Below are positions 30,191 to 39,319 of a stretch of 64,000 nucleotides of DNA, piece after piece (positions within the stretch are counted from its first letter, which is position 1; every line of letters starts with the position of its first letter). Made by a program: the position numbers and the translations under genes. The DNA is taken from the NCBI RefSeq assembly GCF_014892575.1, contig NZ_JADBGI010000027.1, forward strand, positions 27,310-91,309, written 5' to 3'. The notes under the pieces were generated by a model. It was given only the letters and a program-made list of their open reading frames with translations. It searched no databases and was not told where the DNA came from. This DNA is from Nocardiopsis coralli. Its GTDB lineage: Bacteria > Actinomycetota > Actinomycetes > Streptosporangiales > Streptosporangiaceae.

Positions 30191-31563
30191 TGCTCCGTAC
30201 TCCTCACGTGCGTCTCCTGTGCGCTCTGCTCGGGCAGGCGCTCCACCAGCACCGTCGTCATGCGGTTGCGGCGGCTGCTCTTGCCCTCCAGAGTCAGCCT
30301 CAGGCCAGCGTATTCGGCGCGGGCCCCGCCTGCGGGGACACGCCCCAGCACGAACGCGACCAGGCCGCCGACCGTCTCCACGTCGTCCACGTCCAGGTCG
30401 GTGTCGGGGAAGAGCTCGGCCAGCTCGCCCAACGGCAACCGGGCCGTGACACGCACGCGGTCCTCGTCCAGGCGCACCACCGGGGGGATCTCGTGGTCGT
30501 ACTCGTCGGTGATCTCGCCGACGATCTCCTCCACGATGTCCTCCAGTGTCACCAGCCCGGCCGTGCCGCCGTACTCGTCGATGGCGACCGCGACGTGGTT
30601 GCGCTTGCCCTGCATCTGGCGCAGCAGTTCGTCGATGGGCTTGGTGTCGGGAACGTACTGGGCCGGGCGCATCACGTCGGCGGCGGTGAGCGGCGAGGCG
30701 TCGTCCGAACCGGCGCGCCAGCGGTCGCGCATGCGCTCGACCAGGTCCTTGAGGTAGACGATGCCGACCACGTCGTCCTCGTCCTCACCCGTGACGGGGA
30801 TACGCGAGTAACCACTGGTCAGGGCGGTGGTGAGCACCTCGTCGGCCGGCGTCGCGCTTCCGGTGAAGACGATGTCGGGGCGGGGCACCATGACCTCGCG
30901 CACCGACGTGTCGTCGAGCTTGAAGACGGAGTGGATCATCTCGCGTTCCTCGGGGTCGATGACCTCCCCCTTCTCCGCGAGGTCCACCAGCTGGCGCAGC
31001 TCGACCTCCGTGCTGAAGGGCCCGTCCCGGTCGCCCTTGGCGCGCGGGGTCAGCGCACGCCCGGCGCCGACCAGCAGCTGCGCGAGCGGGCCGAGCACGA
31101 CCTGCACGGGCTGGATCACGGCGGCGCTGGTGCGGGCGATCGGGCCGGCGAACTGGCGGCCCAGGATGCGCGGTGCGATCGCGATGAGCACCGACTCGAC
31201 CACGACCATCGCCACTGCGGTCAGGGCGATCGCGGGCCAGCCCAGGCCCAGCAGGAACACCATGCCGACCGTGGCGGCCAGCACCGCGCACACCTCGCAC
31301 ACCACACGCAGGAACAGCAGCACGTTGAGGTGTCGGGTGGGGTGTGCGGCCACACGGTCCCAGGAGCGGGTCGCCAGGGTCGCGCGTTCGGCGTTGGAGG
31401 CCTCGGGCACGCCCACCGACAGCACGCGGGTCACCGCGGCCTCCGCGGCCACCAGGAACCCGGCCACGGCGGTCAGCGCCAGGGCGATCGCGAAGGCTGC
31501 GAGCCACTCGGCCGGTTCGCCGGTGCTCAACGGGGCCAGATCACTCCAGGACGCGGGGTTCAC
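30187..31563 (-). CDS. CorC/HlyC-type membrane protein with CBS pair
   Basis: A 458-aa protein with an N-terminal CNNM membrane domain of about four spans (residues 20-150), then two CBS domains (EVMVPRPDIVFTG to VVGIVYLKDLVER, and VPDTKPIDELLRQMQ to GTAGLVTLEDIVEEIVGEI) and a C-terminal CorC_HlyC domain. Related proteins export Mg2+ or related ions. GTG 31563 overlaps the ybeY stop as GTGA. The old label hemolysin is misleading. Confidence 0.88.
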   Translation of the reverse strand: MNPASWSDLAPLSTGEPAEWLAAFAIALALTAVAGFLVAAEAAVTRVLSVGVPEASNAERATLATRSWDRVAAHPTRHLNVLLFLRVVCEVCAVLAATVGMVFLLGLGWPAIALTAVAMVVVESVLIAIAPRILGRQFAGPIARTSAAVIQPVQVVLGPLAQLLVGAGRALTPRAKGDRDGPFSTEVELRQLVDLAEKGEVIDPEEREMIHSVFKLDDTSVREVMVPRPDIVFTGSATPADEVLTTALTSGYSRIPVTGEDEDDVVGIVYLKDLVERMRDRWRAGSDDASPLTAADVMRPAQYVPDTKPIDELLRQMQGKRNHVAVAIDEYGGTAGLVTLEDIVEEIVGEITDEYDHEIPPVVRLDEDRVRVTARLPLGELAELFPDTDLDVDDVETVGGLVAFVLGRVPAGGARAEYAGLRLTLEGKSSRRNRMTTVLVERLPEQSAQETHVRSTEQ

Positions 31564-32048
31564 CGGGACCTCTCGTCCCCGTCGGAGCGCGCGGCCTCGC
31601 CCTCGGCCCAGGACGCCAGGATCTCGCCCTGCAGCCCGAACATCTCCTTGTGCTCCTCCGGCTCGGCGTGGTCGAAGCCGAGCAGGTGCAGGATGCCGTG
31701 CGTGCACAGCAGGTCGATCTCGGCCCGGGTGCCGTGCCCGGCGGTCTCACCCTGGCGCTCGGCCACCTGGGGGCAGATGATGACGTCGCCGAGCACGCCG
31801 GGCTCACTGGTCCGGCCCGGGCCCCCGGGGCGCAGCTCGTCCATCGGGAAGGAGAGCACGTCGGTGGGGCCGGGTTCGTCCATCCAGCGCACGTGCAGGT
31901 CGGTCATGGGGCCCTCGTCGACCAGGACGACGGACAGCTCGGCGAGCGGGTGCACCCGCATCGCGTCGAGCACGTGGCGGGCCAGACGGGAGAGACGCTC
32001 CTCGTCGATGCCGGTCACACCGGATTCGTTGGCGACCTCGATGGTCAT
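31560..32048 (-). CDS. ybeY: Endoribonuclease YbeY
   Basis: A 162-aa metalloprotein for 16S rRNA 3'-end maturation and ribosome quality control. The zinc motif HGILHLLGFDH (three His) lies near residues 117-127; GDVIICPQVAERQ is the usual preceding motif. ATG 32048 gives the family length; longer readings extend into phoH. It is coupled to corC. Confidence 0.94.
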   Translation of the reverse strand: MTIEVANESGVTGIDEERLSRLARHVLDAMRVHPLAELSVVLVDEGPMTDLHVRWMDEPGPTDVLSFPMDELRPGGPGRTSEPGVLGDVIICPQVAERQGETAGHGTRAEIDLLCTHGILHLLGFDHAEPEEHKEMFGLQGEILASWAEGEAARSDGDERSR

Positions 32049-32190
32049 CGCTACAGCAACTGCCTTACTTGGACGTGTGGGTGATCGAGTTGCTCGGGCC
32101 GAGCGTTGCACGAGCCGGTGACCGCGAGGTGCGGCCACCGGCTCCTGACACAGTGTCCGTGGGTCCCGGGTACGCGGGGACTCGTTGTCT

Positions 32191-33303
32191 CTAGTCTGCC
32201 CCGTCCCCGGGCTCGCTCGGCTCGTCGCCACCCGGCCGCGAGGGCTCGCCGCGGCCCCGGCGCGGGCCGGTGTTGCGACCGCGGCGGCCGCCGCGGTCCC
32301 GGCGCTCGCCCTGATCCCCGTTCTGCTGGGCGTCGTAGCGGCCGTAGGCGTCCACGATCTGCCCGACCAGCTTGTGCCGGACGACGTCCTCGCTGCCCAG
32401 GCGGGAGAACGCGATGTCGTCGATGTCACCCAGGATGTGCTCGATCGTGCGCAGACCGCTGGTCTGGCCGCCGGGCAGGTCGACCTGGGTGACGTCGCCG
32501 GTGACCACGATCTTGGAACCGAAGCCCAGGCGGGTGAGGAACATCTTCATCTGCTCGGGCGAGGTGTTCTGCGCCTCGTCCAGGATGATGAAGGAGTCGT
32601 TGAGGCTCCGGCCCCGCATGTACGCCAGGGGCGCGACCTCGATCGTCCCGGCCGCCATCAGCTTGGGGATGGACTCGGGGTCGAGCATGTCGTGCAGGGC
32701 GTCGTAGAGCGGGCGCAGGTACGGGTCGATCTTGTCGTAGAGGCTGCCGGGCAGGTAACCGAGGCGTTCGCCGGCCTCGACCGCGGGGCGGGTGAGGATG
32801 ATCCGGTTGACCTCTTTGTCCTGCAGCGCCTTGACCGCCTTGGCCATCGCCAGGTACGTCTTGCCGGTTCCGGCGGGACCGATGCCGAAGACCACCGTGT
32901 GCCGGTCGATGATGTCGACGTAGCGCTTCTGGTTGACGGTCTTGGGTCGGATCGTCTTGCCGCGGTTGGACAGGATGTTGGTCGTGAGCACCTCGGCGGG
33001 GCGCTCACCGCCGGCACCGAGCATGTGGATCATGCGCTCGATGGTGTCGGGGGTGACGTGGGTACCGCTCTTGGCGAGCTCGATCAGCTCCTCGACGAGG
33101 CGGACCACGACCGCGGTCTCCTCGGGGGCGCCGCTGATGGTGAACTCGTTGCCGCGCACGTGGATGTCGCTGTCGAAGGAGCGCTCCAGGGTGCGCAGGA
33201 GCTCATCACCCGAGCCCAGCAGACTGACCATCGTGTGCTCGTCGGGCACCACGACCTTGACCTGAGTCTCGTGCCGCGGCTGCGTGTGGGTTGTCTCGGC
33301 CAT
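32191..33303 (-). CDS. PhoH-family P-loop ATPase
   Basis: A 370-aa protein. An N-terminal KH-like part precedes a P-loop domain with Walker A GPAGTGKTY (about residues 142-150), Walker B FIILDEAQNT and the GDVTQVDLP motif. The C-terminal 40 residues are an Arg/Gly-rich tail (RRDRGGRRGRN) that could bind RNA. PhoH proteins are linked to RNA metabolism and often sit just upstream of ybeY, as here. Confidence 0.93.
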   Translation of the reverse strand: MAETTHTQPRHETQVKVVVPDEHTMVSLLGSGDELLRTLERSFDSDIHVRGNEFTISGAPEETAVVVRLVEELIELAKSGTHVTPDTIERMIHMLGAGGERPAEVLTTNILSNRGKTIRPKTVNQKRYVDIIDRHTVVFGIGPAGTGKTYLAMAKAVKALQDKEVNRIILTRPAVEAGERLGYLPGSLYDKIDPYLRPLYDALHDMLDPESIPKLMAAGTIEVAPLAYMRGRSLNDSFIILDEAQNTSPEQMKMFLTRLGFGSKIVVTGDVTQVDLPGGQTSGLRTIEHILGDIDDIAFSRLGSEDVVRHKLVGQIVDAYGRYDAQQNGDQGERRDRGGRRGRNTGPRRGRGEPSRPGGDEPSEPGDGAD

Positions 33304-33450
33304 GGTGAGGCCTTGCGGCCGCTGTCCCTACCCTTCGGTCCGGCCCCACCCCGGTGCGGGTGGGTACGTGTGTGCGTGGCCCGGAACCCGATTCTACCAA
33401 CGGGGCCCGGGCCGCTTCGAGCCGCTTTTCCCGCCTGTGGACAGGCCTGC

Positions 33451-33801
33451 CTACCCGGGGGGCCAGTTGAGGCCGCGACCGCCCAGGACGTGGGCGTGCA
33501 GGTGGAACACGGTCTGACCGGCGCCGCTTCCGGTGTTGAACACCAGTCGGTATCCGGTACCGGCGACGCCCTCGGCCTCGGCCACCGCGTGCGCCTCCGT
33601 GACCACCTCGTCGACCAGGCCGGTTCCGGCCGCGGCCGCCGAGGCCGCGTCGGGGTGGTGCTCGCGCGGGATCACCAGCACGTGGGTGGGGGCCTGGGGG
33701 TTGATGTCGCGGAAGGCGAGGGTGCGCTCGCCCTCGCGCACGATCTCCGCGGGCACCTCGCCCTTGGCGATCTTGCAGAAGAGGCAGTCCGCCTCGGCCA
33801 T
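33451..33801 (-). CDS. HIT-family (histidine triad) nucleotide hydrolase
   Basis: A 116-aa HIT protein. Zinc cysteines are in DCLFCKIAKGE and the triad is HLHAHVLGG (about residues 101-109). This type hydrolyses AMP-linked substrates such as aminoacyl-AMP or AMP-lysine. It lies 147 bp upstream of phoH on the same strand. Confidence 0.93.
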   Translation of the reverse strand: MAEADCLFCKIAKGEVPAEIVREGERTLAFRDINPQAPTHVLVIPREHHPDAASAAAAGTGLVDEVVTEAHAVAEAEGVAGTGYRLVFNTGSGAGQTVFHLHAHVLGGRGLNWPPG

Positions 33802-34021
33802 CGGGAACCTCCGTTACCTCGAGGGTGGTCGGGCCCCATCATGCCGCAGCCCCGGCCCGTCCGCCCCCGGAGCTGCGTGAGTCACGGGTTCGTGGGTGTG
33901 CCCGGTTCCGGCGCGATAGGCTTTTCACCCGTGCGCGTCGGCCTCGACGGCCCCCGCCCCCTTCCACGCGTGTTCGGACGGCAACGGATGGAAACGCACC
34001 ACGACTTGGAAAAGAAGAGGT

Positions 34022-34612
34022 ATGCCCTTTCGTAAACCCCGCGACAAGGGTGTGCGTCGAACCGATGTGACGACAGAAACCATGGTGGCCCGAGCCACCA
34101 CGGCCCCCCTCGCGGTGGAGTGGGACGCCGACCACGCGGTGACGGAGCTCTACAGGGAGCACTACCGGCCGCTCGTGAGGCTCGCCTCCCTCCTGGTCCG
34201 TGACCACGCGACCGCCGAGGAGGTCGTGCAGGACGCGTTCGTGGCCATGCACGGGGCCTGGCGGCGCCTGCGCGACCCGAACAAGGCCCTGTCCTACCTC
34301 CGCCAGGCGGTCGTGAACAAGGCACGGTCGGTCCTTCGCCACAGGGCGGTCGTGGAGAAACACGCTCCCAAGGCCCTGCCCGACGCCCCCAGCGCCGAAC
34401 ACGGCGCCATGAACATGCTGGAGCGCGAGGCCGTGATCCGCGCTCTGCGCAAGCTCCCCACCCGTCAGCGCGAAGCGATCGTGCTCCGTTACTACGGCGA
34501 CCTGTCGGAGGCGCAGATCGCCGACGCGATGGGCATCAGCCGAGGCGCGGTCAAGAGCCACACCTCACGCGGGATCACCGCACTCCGCTCTGTTCTGGAG
34601 CAGACGACATGA
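34022..34612 (+). CDS. SigE-family ECF-type RNA polymerase sigma factor
   Basis: A 196-aa sigma-70 protein. Region 2 includes LYREHYRPLVRLASLLV and EEVVQDAFVAMHGAW; region 4 includes RKLPTRQREAIVLRYYGDLSEAQIADAMGISRGAVKSH. The first 35 residues are a basic extension. ATG 34022 has AAGAAGAGG just upstream. It overlaps the next gene, a membrane protein with an acidic tail, by ATGA, the usual arrangement for a sigma factor and its membrane partner. This pair interrupts the rsmE-HIT-phoH order. Confidence 0.9.
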   Translation: MPFRKPRDKGVRRTDVTTETMVARATTAPLAVEWDADHAVTELYREHYRPLVRLASLLVRDHATAEEVVQDAFVAMHGAWRRLRDPNKALSYLRQAVVNKARSVLRHRAVVEKHAPKALPDAPSAEHGAMNMLEREAVIRALRKLPTRQREAIVLRYYGDLSEAQIADAMGISRGAVKSHTSRGITALRSVLEQTT

Positions 34613-35304
34613 CCAGCCCACACGACAACCACGACGAGTTCGAGGCGCAGCTGCGTCAGCTCCTCAAGACCGAGGCCGACTCCGTGCAGCCCTCCGCCGA
34701 GGGGCTCAACCTGATCCGCGAGAGAACCGAGAAGGGCGGTGCCGGGTCCTGGCTCGGGTTGCCGTGGCTGCGCCCCGCGGCCGCCGTCGCCGGCGCGGTC
34801 CTGATCGCCTCGTCGGTGATCATGTCCAGCCCGCAGGTGCGCGACCAGGTCCTGGAGTTCGTCCCGGCCGGTGCCGACCGCGAGGAGAGCGCCCCGGTCG
34901 AGAGCGACGGCACCGACGACAACGGTCAGGTCGCGGCGCCCGACACCTCCACCGACTCCGATGACGGCACCACGCAGCCCGAGAGCGAGGCGCCGGACGA
35001 GCCGGAGCCCGAGCCGAACCCGCAGGAGAGCCCGACCGCCTCCGACGACGAGGACGTCGAGACCGCGTCCTCCTGCCCGCCCGAGGACCGCGAGAGCCCC
35101 GGCACCAAGCCCGCCGAGGAGGACGAAGAGGGCCCCGGCACGCGCGAGACCGACGAGGACTGCGAGCCCTCCGACGAGCCCAGCGAGCCGGACGAGAGCG
35201 ACGAGCCCGACCCCGGTGACGAGGACGGCGAGGACGAGGACGACAACGACCAGGGCAGCGGTCCGGAGATCCCCGAGAACGAGAACTCCGGCAGCGTCTC
35301 CTGA
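34609..35304 (+). CDS. Single-span membrane protein with long acidic tail, candidate anti-sigma partner
   Basis: A 231-aa protein. A cytoplasmic N-terminal segment of about 50 residues (DEFEAQLRQLLKTEADSVQPS) precedes one span (AAAVAGAVLIASSVIM, about 59-74). The outer part of roughly 150 residues is almost wholly Asp/Glu/Pro/Ser/Thr, with three Cys. It resembles no anti-sigma family I can name and lacks the zinc HxxxCxxC motif. Its coupling to the sigma gene suggests a regulatory partner. The acidic tail could bind cations or sense the wall. Confidence 0.6.
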   Translation: MTSPHDNHDEFEAQLRQLLKTEADSVQPSAEGLNLIRERTEKGGAGSWLGLPWLRPAAAVAGAVLIASSVIMSSPQVRDQVLEFVPAGADREESAPVESDGTDDNGQVAAPDTSTDSDDGTTQPESEAPDEPEPEPNPQESPTASDDEDVETASSCPPEDRESPGTKPAEEDEEGPGTRETDEDCEPSDEPSEPDESDEPDPGDEDGEDEDDNDQGSGPEIPENENSGSVS

Positions 35305-35345
35305 CCGCCCTCGTACGCCCCGCACGACGAGCCCGGGGGTGAGGG

Positions 35346-35380
35346 GCCCCGGCCCGCCGCGCCTACGGAAGGGCCGGGGC
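35346..35380. terminator. Bidirectional hairpin terminator before rsmE end
   Basis: GCCCCGGCCC (35346-35355) pairs with GGGCCGGGGC (35371-35380) between the convergent membrane-protein and rsmE genes. Confidence 0.6.
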
Positions 35381-35394
35381 GGGCCCGGAGAGGG

Positions 35395-36141
35395 TCACCA
35401 GCGCCCGGTGCGTGCCTGCAGGACCGACAGCGCCGCCACCCCAGCGGTCGAGGTGCGCAGGACGGTCGGGCCCAGGAGCGCGCGCACGGCGCCCGCTGCG
35501 GTGAAGGCCTCCAGCTCCGCGTCGGAGAACCCGCCCTCGGGACCGACCACGAGCACGATGTGCGCGTCGTCCCCCTGGGGCAGCTCCGCCGTGGCCAGGG
35601 TCAGGTCGGCGTCCTCGTGCAGGACCACCGCGAGCGCGGCACCGCCCAGCAGGTCGGCGACGGCGCGGCGGTCGGCCAGGTCGGCGACCTCGGGCAGGCG
35701 TGACCGGCGGGACTGCTTGGCCGCCTCCCGCGCGGTGTTGCGCCACTTGTCCAGCGACTTCTGCACGCGCGGACCCTTCCAGCGGGTCACGCAGCGTTCG
35801 GCCGCCCACGGGACGACGGCGTCCACACCGGCCTCGGTCATCATCTCCACGGCGAGTTCGCCGCGGTCGCCCTTGGGCAGGGCCTGGACCACGGTCAGCC
35901 GGGGACGGGGTTCGGGGTCGGTGTGCACCTCGTCGAGGCGGCAGTCGATGCTGTCCTTGCCCACACCCACGACGACGGCGGGGGCCCGCAGACCCGCGCC
36001 GTCGGAGAGGTCGACGGCCTCCCCCTCGCGGATGCGCCGAACGACGGCCGCGTGACGCCCCTCGGGCCCGGCCACGGTGACCGTGGAGCCCGGGCCCGAG
36101 GAGAGGTCGTCGGTACCGACGAGGAAGACCGGCGGCGTCAC
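35395..36141 (-). CDS. rsmE: 16S rRNA (uracil-1498-N3)-methyltransferase
   Basis: A 248-aa SPOUT methyltransferase. The SAM-binding trefoil-knot part shows VLVVGPEGGFSDAELEAF and the C-terminal LGPTVLRTSTAGVAAL; the N-terminal PUA-like domain begins PPVFLVG with HAAVVRRIREGE. The GTG start overlaps the dnaJ stop by GTGA, completing the hrcA-dnaJ-rsmE unit. Confidence 0.94.
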   Translation of the reverse strand: MTPPVFLVGTDDLSSGPGSTVTVAGPEGRHAAVVRRIREGEAVDLSDGAGLRAPAVVVGVGKDSIDCRLDEVHTDPEPRPRLTVVQALPKGDRGELAVEMMTEAGVDAVVPWAAERCVTRWKGPRVQKSLDKWRNTAREAAKQSRRSRLPEVADLADRRAVADLLGGAALAVVLHEDADLTLATAELPQGDDAHIVLVVGPEGGFSDAELEAFTAAGAVRALLGPTVLRTSTAGVAALSVLQARTGRW

Positions 36142-37286
36142 TTCGCGCCGAAGGCGTCGCGGATCTTCGAGAAGAACCCGCCGTGCCCGGGGCTGAACTT
36201 GCCGGGCGTCTTGTCCTCACCGCGCAGTTCGGCGAACTTGCGCAGCATGGACTCCTGCTCCTCGTCCAGCTTGCTCGGGGTCTCGACGTCCACGCGGATG
36301 CGCAGGTCGCCGCGGCCGCTGCCCTCCAGGCGGGTGACGCCCTTGCCCGGCAGGGTGATGACGTGCCCGGAGTTGGTGCCCGGGCGCAGGTCGATGTTCT
36401 CCGTGCCGTCGAGCGTGTCGAAGTCGAAGGAGGCACCGAGCGCCGCCGCCGTCATCGGGACGGTGATGGTGCAGTGCAGGTCGTCGCCGCGCCGCTCGAA
36501 GGTCGGGTGCGGCTTCTGCACGATCTCCACGATCACGTCGCCGCGTGGGCCGCCGTTGGGGCCGACCTCGCCCTCGCCGGCGAGCTGGATGCGCACACCG
36601 TCGTCGACACCGGCGGGGATCTTGACCTTGCGGGTGACCTTCTCGCGCACCCGGCCCTCGCCCGTGCAGTCGACACAGGGGTCGGTGATGACCGAACCCT
36701 GGCCGGAGCACTGCGGGCAGGGGCGGGAGGTCATGACCTGGCCCAGGAAGGACCGGGTGACCTGGGAGACCTCGCCCTGGCCGTGGCACATCTCGCACGT
36801 GGTGCGGTGGGAGCCGGCCGCGGTCCCCTCCCCCTGGCAGGTGTCGCACAGGATCGCTGTGGGGAAGGTGATCTCCTTCGTGACGCCGAAGGCGGTCTCG
36901 ACGAGGTCGAGCTCGACGCGGATCTTGATGCTGCGCCCGCGCCGGACACGCTCGCGCGGGCCGCGGCCGCCGCCGGGCTGACCGCCGCCGAAGAACGCGT
37001 TCATGATGTCGTCGAACGCGAACCCGCCTGCGCCGCCGAAGCCCCCGGCACCGCCGCCGCCACCGGCGGCCGCGAAGGGGTCCTGGCCCATGTCGAACAT
37101 CCGACGCTTGCTCTCGTCGGAGAGGACCTCGTAGGCCTGGGTCACTTCCTTGAAGCGCTCCTGGGTCGCCGGGTCCGGGTTGATGTCCGGGTGCAGCTCG
37201 CGTGCGAGCCGCCGGTACGCCTTCTTGATCTCGTCCTTGGACGCGTCTCGACGCACCCCGAGAATCTGGTAATAGTCTCTGGCCAC
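36138..37286 (-). CDS. dnaJ: Co-chaperone DnaJ
   Basis: A 382-aa DnaJ. The J domain starts ARDYYQILGV and has the HPD motif in RELHPDINPD; a Gly/Phe region follows. Four zinc repeats are CDTCQGEG, CEMCHGQG, CPQCSGQG and CVDCTGEG. The C-terminal client domain is intact. GTG 37286 lies 4 bp after the hrcA stop, so dnaJ is co-transcribed with hrcA and under CIRCE control. It is the second actinobacterial DnaJ type (DnaJ2), judged from its link with hrcA. Confidence 0.95.
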   Translation of the reverse strand: MARDYYQILGVRRDASKDEIKKAYRRLARELHPDINPDPATQERFKEVTQAYEVLSDESKRRMFDMGQDPFAAAGGGGGAGGFGGAGGFAFDDIMNAFFGGGQPGGGRGPRERVRRGRSIKIRVELDLVETAFGVTKEITFPTAILCDTCQGEGTAAGSHRTTCEMCHGQGEVSQVTRSFLGQVMTSRPCPQCSGQGSVITDPCVDCTGEGRVREKVTRKVKIPAGVDDGVRIQLAGEGEVGPNGGPRGDVIVEIVQKPHPTFERRGDDLHCTITVPMTAAALGASFDFDTLDGTENIDLRPGTNSGHVITLPGKGVTRLEGSGRGDLRIRVDVETPSKLDEEQESMLRKFAELRGEDKTPGKFSPGHGGFFSKIRDAFGAK

Positions 37287-37290
37287 TGGG

Positions 37291-38304
37291 TTACTGTCCT
37301 GCCAAAATCTGTCCGACATACCGAGCCACCGCGCGAACCGCCCCCATCGTCCCGGGGTAGTCCATACGGGTGGGTCCCACCACACCGATCTTGGCCAGCG
37401 ACTGGTTTCCCACACCGTAGTCGGCCGACACGACGGAGGTGGATCGAAGACCCTCGTGGAAATTCTCCTCGCCGATGCTCACGGTGAGCATCGAGGGATC
37501 CTTCGCCTCACCCAACAAACGGATGAGGACCATGTTCTCTTCCAAGGCCTCCAGGACGTCCCTGAAGCTGGCTGCGAAATCCACCGCGGCGAGGTTGGCG
37601 GTCCCCGCCAGCACGATCTTCTCCTCGTGGCTTTCGACCAGGCTCTCCAGCAGGACCGAGAGAACCGACACCGCGATGCCGCGGTGTTCGGGAGGCACCT
37701 GTGCGGGCAGGTCGTCGACCGCGTCGGGGACGTCTCCGAGGTAGCACCCCGCGATGGCTCTGTTGAGCATGGCGCGCAGGTCGTTGACCGCACGCTCGCT
37801 GACGGCCTCGAGGCCGTCGATGACACGCTGTTCGACCCGGCCCGTGTCGGTGATGACGACCATCATGATCCGCTGGTTGCCGAGCGGGATCAGTTCCACG
37901 TGCTGGACCGACGAACGCGTCAGCGAAGGGTACTGCACGATCGCGACCTGGCGGGTGAGCTGTGCGAGCAGGCGCACGGTGCGGGCGACGATCTCGTCCA
38001 GGTCGACGGTGTTGCCGAGGAAGGACTCGATCGCGCGGCGCTCTGCCGCGGAGAGCGGCTTGACCGAGGAGAGCCGGTCGACGAACAGGCGGTAGCCCTT
38101 GTCCGTGGGCACCCGGCCGGCACTGGTGTGCGGCTGGGCGATGTAGCCGTCCTCCTCCAACGCCACCATGTCGTTGCGGATGGTCGCTGGGGAGACACCG
38201 AGCGGGTGCCGGTCGGCCAGAGCCCTGGATCCGACCGGTTCGTTGGTGTTGACGAAGTCCTCGACGACGGCACGCAGGACTGCGAGCTTGCGCTCGTTCA
38301 GCAA
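37291..38304 (-). CDS. hrcA: Heat-inducible transcription repressor HrcA
   Basis: A 337-aa repressor of the CIRCE regulon. The N-terminal winged helix has LNERKLAVLRAVVEDFVNTNEPVGSRAL-type sequence, GVSPATIRNDM and HTSAGRVPTDKGYR. The start is a TTG (MLNERK) preceded by AGGAGG with 7 nt spacing; reading further upstream would cross the CIRCE element. Autoregulation is expected. Confidence 0.95.
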   Translation of the reverse strand: MLNERKLAVLRAVVEDFVNTNEPVGSRALADRHPLGVSPATIRNDMVALEEDGYIAQPHTSAGRVPTDKGYRLFVDRLSSVKPLSAAERRAIESFLGNTVDLDEIVARTVRLLAQLTRQVAIVQYPSLTRSSVQHVELIPLGNQRIMMVVITDTGRVEQRVIDGLEAVSERAVNDLRAMLNRAIAGCYLGDVPDAVDDLPAQVPPEHRGIAVSVLSVLLESLVESHEEKIVLAGTANLAAVDFAASFRDVLEALEENMVLIRLLGEAKDPSMLTVSIGEENFHEGLRSTSVVSADYGVGNQSLAKIGVVGPTRMDYPGTMGAVRAVARYVGQILAGQ

Positions 38305-38315
38305 CTCGCCACCTC

Positions 38316-38342
38316 CTGGCACTCCATGGTCCACAGTGCTAA
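38316..38342 (-). promoter_or_regulatory. CIRCE operator of hrcA-dnaJ
   Basis: On the minus strand TTAGCACTG-N9-GAGTGCCAG matches the CIRCE consensus TTAGCACTC-N9-GAGTGCTAA at 15 of 18 arm positions with the exact 9-nt spacer. It ends just before the Shine-Dalgarno site of hrcA. Confidence 0.92.
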
Positions 38343-38462
38343 TTCTATGCCCGTTCGCAAACGCGTGCGGTGACGCGGGGGTGAGATCCGCCCGCCCCGC
38401 CGTCCCGGGGGCCCGGCGGAGCAGGGCGGACCCGGCGCGCGAGCGGGCGGGACGGACCCCAG

Positions 38463-38468
38463 TAGACT
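38463..38468 (+). promoter_or_regulatory. -10 element of a probably leaderless transcript (DUF3097 gene)
   Basis: TAGACT ends 8 nt before the GTG at 38477 with no Shine-Dalgarno site between. Confidence 0.45.
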
Positions 38469-38476
38469 GCACCACC

Positions 38477-39319
38477 GTGGCAAGCGAGGGAACCGGCCGC
38501 TACGGCCGAGACGTGCTGGCGGGCGACTGGCGCCGACCGCGCAAGGGTGCGGTCCGCGAGGTCGAGATGGAACGCGGACTCGTGGTGGAGGACGCCGACG
38601 AGGCCTTCTGCGGGGCGGTGGTGTCCTGGGACAAGGCCACGGTCACGCTCGAGGACCGCTCCGGCAAGTTGCGGGTCTTCGACCTGGGCCCGGCGGCCTT
38701 CCTGCTGGAGGGACGCCCGGTGACCCTGGTGCGGCCCGCGCCGTCCTCCCCGAGCGGGCCCCTGCGCAGCGCCTCGGGTTCGGTGGCGGTCACCGGCGCC
38801 AAGGCCCGGGTGGCGCGGGAGAGCCGGATCTACGTCGAGGGCGCGCACGACGCCGAGCTGGTGGAGAAGGTCTGGGGCCACGACCTGCGCATCGAGGGCG
38901 TGGCCGTGGAGTTCCTGGAGGGTGTGGACGACCTCCCCGGGATCGTCTCGGAGTTCGCCCCCGGCCCCGGACGCCGGCTGGGTGTGCTCGTCGACCACCT
39001 GGTCACCGGTTCCAAGGAGAGCCGGATCGCCGAACGTGTGCGCGGCGAGGACGTGCTGGTCACCGGGCACCCCTACGTGGACGTCTGGCAGGCCGTGCGC
39101 CCGTGTGCGGTGGGCATCGACGCCTGGCCGGAGGTGCCGCGGGGCCGCCCCTGGAAGGAGGGTGTCGTGGACGCCCTGGGGTGGCGGTGCAGCACCGGTG
39201 AGGCCTGGGGCCGGATCCTCGGTTCGGTGCGTACCTATGCTGATCTGGAACCCGCCCTGCTGGGGCGGGTCGAGGAACTGATCGATTTCGTGACGGGACC
39301 CCACCCGGAGGAACCGTAG
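38477..39319 (+). CDS. DUF3097 family protein
   Basis: A 280-aa actinobacterial protein of unknown function. The N-terminal part has the recognisable RYGRDVLAGDWRRP and GLVVEDADEAFCGAVV; the centre reads ESRIYVEGAHDAELVEKVWGHDLR and LGVLVDHLVTGSKE. The EGxxD pattern resembles a Toprim-like acidic site, which is an observation rather than an assignment. It lies divergent from hrcA across 173 bp. The GTG start is probably leaderless. Confidence 0.8.
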   Translation: MASEGTGRYGRDVLAGDWRRPRKGAVREVEMERGLVVEDADEAFCGAVVSWDKATVTLEDRSGKLRVFDLGPAAFLLEGRPVTLVRPAPSSPSGPLRSASGSVAVTGAKARVARESRIYVEGAHDAELVEKVWGHDLRIEGVAVEFLEGVDDLPGIVSEFAPGPGRRLGVLVDHLVTGSKESRIAERVRGEDVLVTGHPYVDVWQAVRPCAVGIDAWPEVPRGRPWKEGVVDALGWRCSTGEAWGRILGSVRTYADLEPALLGRVEELIDFVTGPHPEEP

